A stretch of 64,000 nt of DNA, taken from positions 480,498 to 544,497 of the forward strand of contig NMRA01000077.1 of the NCBI GenBank assembly GCA_002633005.1. The letters are read 5' to 3'. The first letter of the stretch is position 1; each line of letters starts with the position of its first letter. The notes beneath the pieces are model-generated. The model saw nothing but the letters and a program-made list of their open reading frames with translations. It ran no database searches and had not been told where the DNA came from. Both the position numbers and the translations under genes were made by a program. Shown here one piece after another: positions 47,559 to 64,000 of the stretch. This DNA comes from Phoronis australis. Lineage: Eukaryota > Phoronida > Phoronidae.

Positions 47559-47609
47559 TGCTTGACCTTCGATCAGGGTAAGACAATGACCCTGATCGAA
47601 AGTCAAGCA
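47559..47609. repeat. 51-bp hairpin
   Basis: tgcttgaccttcgatcaggg(t), a 9-base loop, then accctgatcgaaagtcaagc(a). The 21-bp stem has one mismatch. Confidence 0.9.
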
Positions 47610-48026
47610 TCACCCAATAACGGCAATTAACATATGTATCATGTATATAATTAGGCAAAGGGTGAGGGCACGAAAAAAAATTGTTTCTCGAAGAGTTGAA
47701 AAGGCATGAAAGATTTTCCATTTCCCTTAGCATGGAACAGGCAGGCAACACGATTTTTTTTGTGTCCCTAGCCTGTTTTTCATGAGTTCAAACTTGGGGT
47801 CAGAGCCAGCTATTGCAGTGACTGGAGATCAGGCGTTGACCATGTCACACTTGACCAGTGTCAAAACTTGAGCCTCAAGTAACTTTGCCTCCTTGGGATG
47901 GAATTTTGGCTTTCGAGTAGCGTCCATGGTCTTATGATGAAATTTGTTGGATATGGGGGAGCACTCTGTTTGTAAACTGGGGGGTGCTCCCCTTGACTAT
48001 ACACTTTCATCCATATTATGTCTCAG

Positions 48027-48500
48027 GAAAGTAAACGTTTATAGTGATGGTTGCAAACGAGCCAGGTGGGTAAGGTGTGAATACCTTTATGCCTTGGTAA
48101 AAAATGTGTTACCAGGTCATGTTATTAGAAGTATAAACCTAATGGTAAGTACATACATGTTTATTTCACTTCCAGCTATGTTGATTATTTACTACATTGC
48201 CCAAATGTATTGCAGGTTATGGCTGGGCAGTCTGCCCTGGCAAATATGGGATGTCATCAATGGCATTGTAGACAGACTCCCGAAGGTTTTTTTGTTCTTG
48301 TGAAATACGGGCGCTACCAAACTTGCTTAATGTGTTCACTGGTTGCTCAAAATGACAAGAATTACAAGAAAGTTTTTGGTATTTTGTTTCAAATTGAACA
48401 TAAATTTGTGAATTGGGAACTGTTTATTGAAGAATTGCCCGACAAGAAAATTGTCGATATTTTGTTGCACTCAAGGATGATGCATGTGTTTGCTTCCTAA
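48027..48500 (+). CDS. possible cryptic two-exon coding fragment, unknown
   Basis: Exon 48027-48144 (acceptor tctcag, donor gtaagt) and exon 48216-48500 (acceptor tattgcag, TAA stop) join in frame with a 71-bp intron. They read KVNVYSDGCKRARWVRC... then VMAGQSALANMG... to MMHVFAS, about 133 codons. I do not recognise the protein. The pairing could be chance or part of a degraded mobile element. Confidence 0.2.
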
Positions 48501-48655
48501 ATTTAGCTGCAGACATTTTTAATTCCATTAACTTTGTAGCACTTGCTTTTTAATGAGATTTTTCCAAATCTGTAAATTTGAACAGCTTTGTACAACTCTA
48601 GACATTGCTTACTGTCTGAGCTGGAAAGCAAACCTTGCTCAAAAGGAGTTTGAAG

Positions 48656-49150
48656 CCATGTATATCTGAAGCCTTTTACACCTGAAGCCTTGTACGCCTG
48701 AATCCTTGTACGCCTGAAGCCTTGTACTCCTGAAGCCTTGTATACCTGAAGCCTTGTATTACCTTAAGCCTTGTATACTTGAAGCGTTGTATGCCTGAAG
48801 CATTGTACGCTTAAAGCCTTATACACCTGAAGCCTTGTACACCTGAAGCCTTGTACGCCTGAAGCCTTGTACGCCTGAAGCCTTGTACGCCTGAAGCCTT
48901 GTACACCTGAAGCCTTGTACGCCTGAAGCCTTGTACGCCTGAAGCCTTGTACGCCTGAAGCCTTGTACGCCTGAAGCCTTGTACGCCTGAAGCCTTGTAC
49001 GCCTGAAGCCTTGTACGCCTGAAGCCTTGTACGCCTGAAGCCGTGTACGCCTGAAGCCTTGTACGCCTGAAGCCTTGTACGCCTGAAGCCTTGTACGCCT
49101 GAAGCCTTATACGCCTGAAGCTTTCCACACCTGAAGCCCTGTACACCTGA
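48656..49150 (+). repeat. 16-bp minisatellite, about 31 copies
   Basis: Unit gcctgaagccttgtac, homogeneous in the centre and diverged at both edges. Three units make 48 bp, so all frames of the - strand stay open and give an artefactual ORF. Confidence 0.96.
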
Positions 49151-49412
49151 ATAGTTGATCTCGCATAAGAGCTTTTAGGTGATTGGCAATGTTGTGGGTT
49201 ACTATATTTCTTATGCTGGTATCTCAATGATCCAGGTTTAATTCCTTCAAATTGACAATTATATCCTACACAAAGTCATCACTATCTATAAGAGCCTTTC
49301 AAATGTCGAGGGACACCTTTGGAAACTCTCGCTGTCTTTCGGAATTCTCCAGTTATTGTGACTTCCTTCCACTTTAATGTAATTTTTTCCATCCATATTT
49401 CAGGGCCCTACT

Positions 49413-56181
<6,769 letters not shown>

Positions 56182-56757
56182 TCAGCTTATTCAATGACAA
56201 TGCCTTCCATGTTGATTATAAATAAGTGTTGTGAAATGTATGTGAATGTGGTGCTTTGTTACGCTACAGTCTTTCTTATTTATTTATCCAGTCAAGTATT
56301 ATAGATAGATTTAACAGCTGATTAAAGCTTTATTATTGTTTTTATAGTTTATACATGTTACAGTGTTATATTGTTTACTGTATCTTGATTTTACCCCATT
56401 GTGTTATAACTGTTACTAACTATAAACACTACTACTCTATTTAAAGTTACATTGAGGCGCCGTTTAGGTAATATGCTTATTACCATGGGACATCACGTTT
56501 TACACTATGGCTTCGCTTGATTGACTTCGAAAGTTCCGCCATCAACTGGTCTGTAAGTTATTATCAAGAATTTATCAGATATCTTCGGCAGTTCACCTGG
56601 CAGAACTGTCAAGTCGGTCAAGTGTTCCAAGTGGCAATTGTTGGAATAGCTTTTATCCTCACAAAATCGAGTCATCAAGTAAAGCAAATTAACACATCTG
56701 GTTTTTTATGGTTATACTGTGGTTGGATTGGAGCTGATTGGTGGTATTTTTGGCTTT

Positions 56758-56763
56758 AATAAA
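56758..56763 (+). terminator. SCRN: candidate poly(A) signal for secernin
   Basis: aataaa 577 bp past the stop. A weaker attaaa lies near 56321. Confidence 0.45.
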
Positions 56764-57034
56764 CAGTTTCATTATTATTTTATTTTAGTTTGAAGTTGAC
56801 CATTGTCTATGACTGACAGATTTAGTGCTCAATATAGCAGTTGTTATGATGTACTTAACATTACTCATCTAGTAATCAGAAGCTAGATTGAGGTTTTTGT
56901 TGTATAAGCACTGATTTTATGCACAAAGGTCATGTTTCGTCTTTAACTATTTACCGTATATTTAAAAGAATACTAAACCTTATTTTGGGCATTTCAACCA
57001 ATCCTCTTTCTGTCACCTGCTAATGCACCATTGG

Positions 57035-57190
57035 CAAAAGCAGGATTCATTTCAAATCTACCGTCACATTCAAGTGACAAAAGCAGGATTCATTTCAAAT
57101 CTACCGTCACATTCAAGTGACAAAAGCAGGATTCATTTCAAATCTACCGTCACATTCAAGTGACAAAAGCAGGATTCATTTCAAATCTAC
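57035..57190 (+). repeat. 43-bp repeat, 3.6 copies
   Basis: caaaagcaggattcatttca then aatctaccgtcacattcaagtga, starts at 57035, 57078, 57121 and 57164, essentially identical. Confidence 0.95.
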
Positions 57191-59356
57191 TTTCTTTGTA
57201 ACAGATAGGATATTATGGTTCTTTTTGGATGATCTTTCCTACAGTTGTCTTGTAATTCGCCAAAAGCATAGGTCAGGCTTGCCCGTTTAGCACGGACTTT
57301 GTAATGAATTTTCAAATTTTGCTCATTATTTTGTTTCAGAGGACTGGATGGGAACATTGTTTTTAATATGTTTGTGGGCCATAAATGGGTTTGGTATCCT
57401 TTTACCGCTCTTAACCCACAGTTGTGAATGAATAACTATGAAATTTTCAAAAAGCTGGATTGAGCAAGAGATGAATTGTTTATGTTTTAGTGCACAAATA
57501 TGGTGCTCATAGACATCGGTTTGTAGATGACGGTGCTTTTTTGAAGGTCTGCTTTGTAGTCATAGATATGGCATGTGCTGACCAGTTGAAACACCTTGTG
57601 TCAAAAAATAAATGATTGAGGTGCTGGAGTTGTTGTTTACTTGCATCCATCAAACTTATGTATTACGTTTTAATCTTATGAATCTTTCAAATGTCAGAAA
57701 TTAATTAAGGACAAAGTGGGGACATTTTGACCTAGATCCGCTAGTTTTCTGCAGATTTTTTACCTTTGCCATTTTAGCTTTAGGGACAAACTGCAATTGC
57801 CTTAACAGGCTGCATTATTGTGTTCTCAACCTTTGAATGGTTATTAGGATACTACAGTGAAACTTGCCAATCAGAACTGCATTGAGTCGAATTTTCACTT
57901 AACTCAAGTTTCCGTGTGTGGCCTTTCGAATAAGTTGGATTTTGCTTCATTCGCACAAAATCTCAGCACCGTTGGATCCAACTTATGGAAATTCCACTGT
58001 ATTACTACTTTACACACAATGAAAGGTGCAGCAACTTGTGGGTCCTGTTTTACTATTTTATGGATGTGCAATATAATGAATATGGTATGCGACAAACTAT
58101 CCAGTGTGCTCTCAATGAATGCGACAGTTGCATAGAATAGCTATTGTTTTATGAAGATGTCTATAGATCTGTATGCAATAGAATGTGAATTTAGATGTCT
58201 ATAGATCTGTATGCAATAGAATGCGATTTTTTTTGTTAATTTTGATTCAGCAGTTTGTTTCATTTTTGCTATGTGTTGCCACAATGCCGTCGATGTTGAT
58301 AATAAAACTATTCTGGCTTGAATGTTAATGGTTTCACAACTTTATAAAATCTAACATTTGCTGACAATTATAGTTTTAATGACACAGCTAATAATAATGA
58401 TATGCCTAAGCATGGTGGATAAAGTGACCAATCAAGACTCAAGCTGAAAACCTGAAACTAGAATATATCAAGTTAAAGCTACAAATCAAAAACAACAAGA
58501 GAACTCCTTTTGATCCATGATTTTATCATATGTAACCTGTAGTGCTGAAATTTCAAAGGGGTCCACAGCATGAACCAAAACCATGTTTTTGAAAATAATG
58601 GCGCTGCATGGGTCTTTAACATGTGCAGTAAACAACAGTTAATGATATTTTAGTAACTAATGTACACCAAGGATTAAGTGTGTCACTGCTACCAATTTGA
58701 ATATTGCAGCTATGAAACCAGTCGAGGCCAAAAATATTGTAGTGCATCCAAAAGACAAAAGTGAACATGTGGACACCAGTGGAGTTATTAACAAAATTCC
58801 CTGTGTCTTGAGACGCTGATTATCACATCGAAATATTCTAGTGAGGTAATTTTGACTGATTTCTCGATGGAGGTTAAAAAGATTCATGCCTCACTATACT
58901 CTCTACCTTCACAAAGAAATTAACTGAACTGTCAATTCTTACCAAACTGAGACATCACCTACTTGAGATCAATTTAAAAACGGTAAGTAGTCTATAGCCA
59001 CAGGACTACACATTGCAAAACATTTCAACATGTTTGAACACGACATAAATAAAGCTCTGAAATTTTAAATTCTATCGAAAACAGTGTTTAGAACATTCCT
59101 TCGCTTACGACATTTCATTTCACAAGTCCAACACCACCACCACTGTATCCATGCTGATTTGATTACAGTAAACTACGAAGAAAGTTTCATTAAATTCCCT
59201 CAAGCATTCATTTCAATGCAGTTTAACTGCACTACATGTTACATCCATTACTAGTCATCATTTGACTCATTAGTCATCACCTGCCTTTCAGCCTCCACTA
59301 CACATCCATATCAGCCCATATTTACACATAAGATCCAAAGACGACGAGTTAAGAGA

Positions 59357-59524
59357 GGTAGCGCGTGCCTGGATATCCAGTCAGTCCATGGTTAATAAGG
59401 TAGCGCGTGCCTGGATATCCAGTCAGTCCATGGTTAATAAGGTAACGCGTGCCTGGATATCCAGTCAGTCCATGGTTAATAAGGTAGCGCGTGCCTGGAT
59501 ATCCAGTCAGTCCACGGTTAATAA
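59357..59524 (+). repeat. 42-bp repeat, 4 exact-length copies
   Basis: ggtagcgcgtgcctggatat then ccagtcagtccatggttaataa. The unit is divisible by three and open on both strands, giving spurious short ORFs. Confidence 0.96.
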
Positions 59525-59685
59525 GGCAATACAACTGATGAATTTTAAATACTATTCTAACAATCTTACATGATCACTATAAATTGCACCGGGTTAAAAT
59601 AACACCATCTGATCTGAAAAATCTCGTGTAGGCAATCACAATCAAACAAGGGACTTCCTCTTGACCTTTATCTTTAAGTCAAAAT

Positions 59686-59691
59686 TTTATT
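59686..59691 (-). terminator. candidate poly(A) signal for the 343-aa gene
   Basis: tttatt on +, about 490 bp past the - strand stop at 60181-60183. Confidence 0.4.
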
Positions 59692-60180
59692 GCCGTGATG
59701 TTGTCCACCAACTACATTGTGATGAGTGAACACGTGCTGCAATAGTTGTTACCAAGTGGTAAACTTCCTTCAAGACATCACAACTGGTCATTGGAAACGA
59801 CACTTTTCAAAGAGATTCAGAAAACAATTTTTCAATGAAAGTTTTCCTTTTATACAGTTGGGCGAAAAGCAAAGTGGTCATTTAGATGACTTCTGGCTAT
59901 TGACCTTTAGCAAGGTACACTTATGTCCTACTTGTGTCCACATCATTACACTAACCTGAGGTCATTACACAAGACAAGACAATGGGCTTGTGAAACAGAA
60001 ATAGTCAGTTTACTTGCTTTTTACCACAATTCAATAACACCAGTCTGGCCCGATGGTAATGGATGTGTGACAAATATCTACCTAGCAACTTCTCTCACAA
60101 ATGGAATATTGCATACAAAAATACAAGAACAAGCATAGAAAAATGAAAGTCAATGGTAGAGCACCTTGAATTCTCAATAA

Positions 60181-61212
60181 CTAGGGTTGATTCAAAATTG
60201 CACGTATTTTAGGTGCAGAAACATGAGAGGTACCCTGAATAGCCTCTAAAGGTTTGTTATTAACCCTGCTCGTTATCAATGCTACATCCCTCGCCGACAG
60301 GGGAACAAGAGCTGGTCGTAAGTTGCACTCGCTATTTCTGTGTCTCCTTTTTTCTTCATCGCTAGCTTTGTGAAGTGCTACTGTAAATTTTTGACGAGCG
60401 TTCACAAGTTTTGACCCAGGTGCCACTAATGTGTAATCTTGCCGATTGCCTTTGTTCCCTTTCATAATACTCAACACACGAGCTTGACATGCACCATGTA
60501 CACAGCTACCAGTCGAACATTTAGTCATCTTTGTAGTTTCATCATTTTTGTTTTCCTTTTTTTGTTTTATTTTCTGCTTGCTAGTTCGTATTGATGCAGT
60601 CTTCTTTTTTTTCGTTTTCTTAACATGTTTGTTGGTCACCTCAACACTAATACTGCTATTTGCTACATGTTTCTGTTCATGAGCTAAAGGTTCCAAACAT
60701 CGTCTAACCTTAGGTTTTATCTTTGTGTACTTCAAGGTATTCTGAGAATCGCTGAACGTACTATAATACTCCGGCGTTAAAGATACCGGTGGTAGTTTTC
60801 CGAGCTTTCTACATCTGTCTTTGCTCTCATCACAGGAAATGACACATGGACGTCTGCTGACAACCTGCCAGGGTCGCTGAGACAACATCTGCTTCAAATG
60901 AGAATATTTTGTAGAGCTCTCTGGTGATGTACATGTTGACGAAGACATGTTAGAGTAGTCTGACAATGCTGATGACAAGTCCACTTCATCAAACAGTGTT
61001 AAATCATCTGATGTTTTCAGTGGCGAATATGGCAAGCTTGAAACAAAATCATCATTTTGCAGTTTAATATCCAATGTGGAATCCACAGGTGTGTTATAAA
61101 GATTTGACGTGAACATTTCAAAACACATGAAATCCGAATCTGGAGATGAGGGATAACCACTGTCAACAGACTGGCGTTCTTTTCTGTCAAGATCATGTCC
61201 AGATGTCGCCAT
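60181..61212 (-). CDS. unrecognised 343-aa Ser-rich protein with lysine-rich stretch
   Basis: Intact single-exon ORF with a good start context (g at -3, G at +4) and TAG at 60181-60183. I do not recognise the family. Visible features: DSGYPS at residues 17-22 fits the DSGxxS phosphodegron read by beta-TrCP; residues 55-100 are acidic and Ser-rich; residues 195-223 are strongly basic (KHVKKTKKKK onward), a likely nuclear-localisation signal; a Cys/His cluster C232, C237, H239, C242; a conserved-looking C-terminus (LSARDVALITSRVNNKPLEA). A short-lived nuclear regulator would fit, but that is inference. Long length and organised composition argue against chance. Confidence 0.6.
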   Translation of the reverse strand: MATSGHDLDRKERQSVDSGYPSSPDSDFMCFEMFTSNLYNTPVDSTLDIKLQNDDFVSSLPYSPLKTSDDLTLFDEVDLSSALSDYSNMSSSTCTSPESSTKYSHLKQMLSQRPWQVVSRRPCVISCDESKDRCRKLGKLPPVSLTPEYYSTFSDSQNTLKYTKIKPKVRRCLEPLAHEQKHVANSSISVEVTNKHVKKTKKKKTASIRTSKQKIKQKKENKNDETTKMTKCSTGSCVHGACQARVLSIMKGNKGNRQDYTLVAPGSKLVNARQKFTVALHKASDEEKRRHRNSECNLRPALVPLSARDVALITSRVNNKPLEAIQGTSHVSAPKIRAILNQP

Positions 61213-62309
61213 GCCGTAAATTTGACAAATTCCAATGTGGACGTCGACCCCCTACAACAGAAACTACCATGGTAACACAAGTTATACATATCAGTTACTC
61301 TAGGGTCTTCAGTCTACTCAAAGTCTATTGTCAACCGTCAACTCTATGGATTATTAATCATAAAAAAGAAAATTTCTGACATTTTTGAAAGACAACAGTA
61401 AAACTTGGTTCTTGGCTTAACTCAGAAATTTTTCTCAACATAGTTCTTGTAGTTTGTACCCTACAGATAAGCCAAATTTCATCTACTGTGACAAAATCTC
61501 ATAGTCCAGTTGCATCGGCCTCATGTGAGTTTGTCTTAATAACTAAGGAGCAGTGAATCTGCAACTGAACACAATCACAAAATCAGATCTCACATTTGGC
61601 ACTATGTATCATAAGCTGTTTAAATTATTTGGAAGTTACTGAGTGAGAAACATTTACTTCTACTGAATAATGAGCATATATTCAGAACAAGAGACTGGAG
61701 GGACAACAGCCTCATCACACCTTAAACAATTGTTAGCGTATATAAAACTAAGTGTTTTTGCAGTGAAAGTTAAAGGCAGACAAGTACAATCAAGGCGCAA
61801 AATCTAAATCACTCATCAAACCTATGGCGCGATTGTGCTATTGCTAGTATTTCACATCAAAACATTCCAATATTCCAGTTTCTTGACGGCACTGGTTACA
61901 AACTGGCGTGTTGAAAATTCCTAAACACAGAGACTTGAACCGCGCATCCCAGCACAAGAGTCGACTGTACAACTGTTCAGAAGATATTGCTTCTCAACAA
62001 GAAGCTTGGGACAGATTTTATCGGACTGGTAATCAAGTGACACAACACTCCTTCACTTGAACAGATATGCCTCCTGGCTACAGATCTCAGTAACACCCTA
62101 GGGTTCAGGAATTTTCCCTCAGCAATGTCCATCTTGTGATCTGGATCCATCAACACTGGGCCGCCACCGGCCCAAAAGCTCTCCATGGGCAAAATACATC
62201 TCACGGTTTTGATGGGACTCACCTCAGTTGGGAGCCACTGTTGAAAACTGACTCTTAGCTAAACCGCATGGACATTTGACTCTCATGATGGGAACTCCAG
62301 TTCAAGTCC
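61213..62309 (-). other. upstream region of the 343-aa gene
   Basis: 1.1 kb without an obvious gene, promoter motif or repeat. Confidence 0.4.
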
Positions 62310-62630
62310 AGGTGTATACTGGCTGGAAGATTTTCGGCAAATTACGCCTCACACTGATTAAAACATCAAAGTCACATTGTTACAAGTACTTTTGCGCATA
62401 CAGAGACATACCTTTGGAGGTCGCTGATATGTCTTTAATTCATTCCAACTCGAAAAAATACTCCCATAATCAAACTTTTTGCTCGAGCAGTCCTTCATTC
62501 AGTTGCCAAAATCGGCAACTGGCCACTTATACACCACATGAGCCAGGGAATATTACGACACAATTAGCCAAAAAGCTTCTGGGGCATGAAGGTCATATAG
62601 GAACTTCACTGTCTCTACGGCCAGTCAAGA
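62310..62630. mobile_element. diverged copy of the 46085 foldback family
   Basis: Shares aaaacatcaaagtcac, ttccaactcgaaaaaatact, caaactttttgctcgagcag and ccaaaatcggcaactggcc with the foldback arms. Its right arm is short and degraded. Confidence 0.65.
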
Positions 62631-62712
62631 CGGATGCACTGTATAGTCAAGGTAGTTAACATAATTTTTCAACATTGGTACCCAACTAAGGTGAGCCCCA
62701 CAAAACCGTGAG

Positions 62713-62998
62713 CAGTGTTCTCCACAACAGAAAATTCAAACTCAAAATTCATGTATACCTGTATGTGTTCAAAAGTCGATGTCTATACTATGGGAGTTTG
62801 AATAGTAAGTCTTGAAATAAATGCATTGGATGGGTACCACAAGTTCAAAATGTACTAATTTGCTTAGGAGATGGCTAATCTCCCAATATTTCAAAGTCGT
62901 TGCGCAGGTTTTTAACTTGATGTAAGTGAGCCAAACTAGTCACAACAAAAATCAAGCTCGATGTAGTGACGAGTCTAACCAGGATGTGGAGAACACTG
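62713..62998. mobile_element. CAGTGTTCTCC-ended element, 286 bp
   Basis: Termini cagtgttctccac/gtggagaacactg are perfect 13-bp inverted repeats. Flanks cgtgag/tgtgag differ at one base. Shorter relative of 43405-44208. Confidence 0.82.
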
Positions 62999-62999
62999 T

Positions 63000-63585
63000 G
63001 TGAGATATATATTGTAAACGTAGTATTCTCTCATTGTGTGCTGTCATACAATGCTGTCTTTGTTTGCATGATGAGCCCAAGTATGAGTCACATGACTCTG
63101 GGCGTAGTTTTAAACGGCTCTTGCCCGTCAGACCTCTGGTCTGTAAAGACGTTTTGGAGCTGCGTGTCCTGGCTTTGGTGTTACGTGATGTCTGATGGCT
63201 CTAAGTCCGGTAGGTTGATTATCTCTTGAACTTGAACTTGCAGGCCATGTTTATAACATGTGGCGTAGTCGGCAGTCATTTTTTTTCGTCTATACAGGAT
63301 ATGGCTTACAACCGGTGTTTTTGTTTTTTCACACCTGTACTTTTCCTGGAGTGGAGGAGGGTAGCACGTACGACATATTTTCTCGTGTTTTGTCATTATA
63401 TTGCTGGTTGTTTACTGCTGATTCTTGTGAGACTGCAGTAAATAAATACTGTATTTGATTTGTTGTTTATTAGGTTTCAGTTTAGTTTTCTCTCGATTCC
63501 ATCTGCAAAGATGCCAGACCCTCTGATAAGTCCCAGTCAGTATTGAGGTTTTGGCCTGTTCCGCGAAGTAAAAAAACGTGCCACT
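63000..63585. other. intergenic, no gene recognised
   Basis: Short ORFs only, without recognisable domains. Confidence 0.4.
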
Positions 63586-64000
63586 CAGGCCTTTATCCAG
63601 GATTTCGAAAATAGGGTGTCCAAAATGGGGTTCCCAATATTCCAGGGCGTCCATGATTCCGACGCGTAACCCCCCACCCCCAGCAATTCCCCCAAACACA
63701 GATTTTTTTACAAAAAATGCATAGACCAAGGTTTTTACATCTAAGTTTACAAAACAGCCTTCTGTAGTGAGCATTTTTACTAAAAAAATGTGTAGACCAA
63801 GACTTTTACAATGCTATCAACCAAGTGTGAGCATAGTATATTTCTTCCTGCTTTGAAAAAAGAGCCACCACTGTGAGTCTTCATAAGCTTTCTAGTAATC
63901 ATTACAATGTGTGCGTCCAAACTTGAAAGGTTCCTATTGACAGTGGGTGTCCAAATGATACATTGGGTGTCCTTGCCAGGGCGTCCATATTAGTGGCGTT
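63586..64000. mobile_element. hAT-like element related to 34215-35113, cut by the window end
   Basis: Starts caggcctttatccaggattt, the reverse orientation of the right end of 34215-35113. At 63926-64000 it carries the same gggtgtccaaatgatacatt and ccagggcgtcc words as the other copy's left end. Much of the interior is deleted or different, so it is a shorter derivative. Confidence 0.85.

Larger units (their letters stand above)
45979..49403 (+). other. SCRN: secernin 5' UTR intron
   Basis: Runs from donor gtaagt at 45979 to acceptor tatttcag ending at 49403. It contains a SINE/foldback nest, a 51-bp hairpin, a possible cryptic coding pair (48027-48500) and a 16-bp minisatellite. Confidence 0.5.
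56182..59685. other. intergenic: secernin 3' UTR to 343-aa gene 3' end
   Basis: Holds the 43-bp repeat (57035), a twofold 38-bp repeat (58157-58226) and the 42-bp array (59357). No conserved coding region recognised; the genes are tail-to-tail. Confidence 0.5.

Noticed and set aside
48811-49227. 138-codon - strand ORF with a 16-residue repeat
   Set aside because: Translation of the 16-bp minisatellite (three units = 48 bp = 16 codons); no independent coding signal.
59349-59573. Short repetitive ORFs on both strands
   Set aside because: Product of the 42-bp array, which is open in several frames.

Overview
This 64 kb window is eukaryotic. Every conserved protein is split by GT-AG introns, flanks are AT-rich, and minisatellites and small non-autonomous transposons are plentiful. 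The protein set (a GRIP golgin, the U5 snRNP GTPase, a secernin), the intron density and the dispersed degenerate satellites suggest a marine lophotrochozoan, probably a mollusc. That placement is inference; the species cannot be named from sequence alone.

Layout. (1) 338-23892, + strand: the 3' part (12 exons, about 2067 codons) of a golgin-245/GOLGA4-type trans-Golgi tether, ending in a GRIP domain and a tiny terminal exon. (2) 17176-19056, - strand, inside a golgin intron: an uninterrupted 626-aa membrane-anchored galactose-mutarotase-like protein whose catalytic residues are replaced, probably a pseudoenzyme. (3) 27505-43197, - strand: a complete EFTUD2/Snu114 gene (23 coding exons, 976 aa when one copy of a duplicated exon pair is used). 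It is tail-to-tail with the golgin. (4) About 45640-45980: a short divergent promoter region between EFTUD2 and secernin. (5) 49413-56181, + strand: a complete six-coding-exon secernin (412 aa). (6) 60181-61212, - strand: an intact single-exon 343-aa protein I do not recognise. It carries a DSGxxS phosphodegron-like motif and a lysine-rich stretch.

The main genes are housekeeping genes with no evident shared pathway (Golgi tethering, pre-mRNA splicing, an Ntn-hydrolase-like protein). The novelty lies in gene architecture and repeats. An exon pair of EFTUD2 appears twice with a single N exactly at the junction; the second copy alone carries an 899-bp hAT-like insertion, and splicing both copies would break the frame. 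This looks like two haplotypes placed in series by the assembler. Other notable items are five perfect 30-bp copies of a secernin exon end with its 5' splice site, a solo LTR with a 5-bp target duplication, a foldback element that itself contains a smaller transposon and may sit in a tRNA-derived SINE, a 74-bp inverted-repeat element scattered through EFTUD2 introns, and several CAG-ended hAT-like elements.

I found no CRISPR array, no confident tRNA or rRNA gene, and no autonomous transposon ORF.
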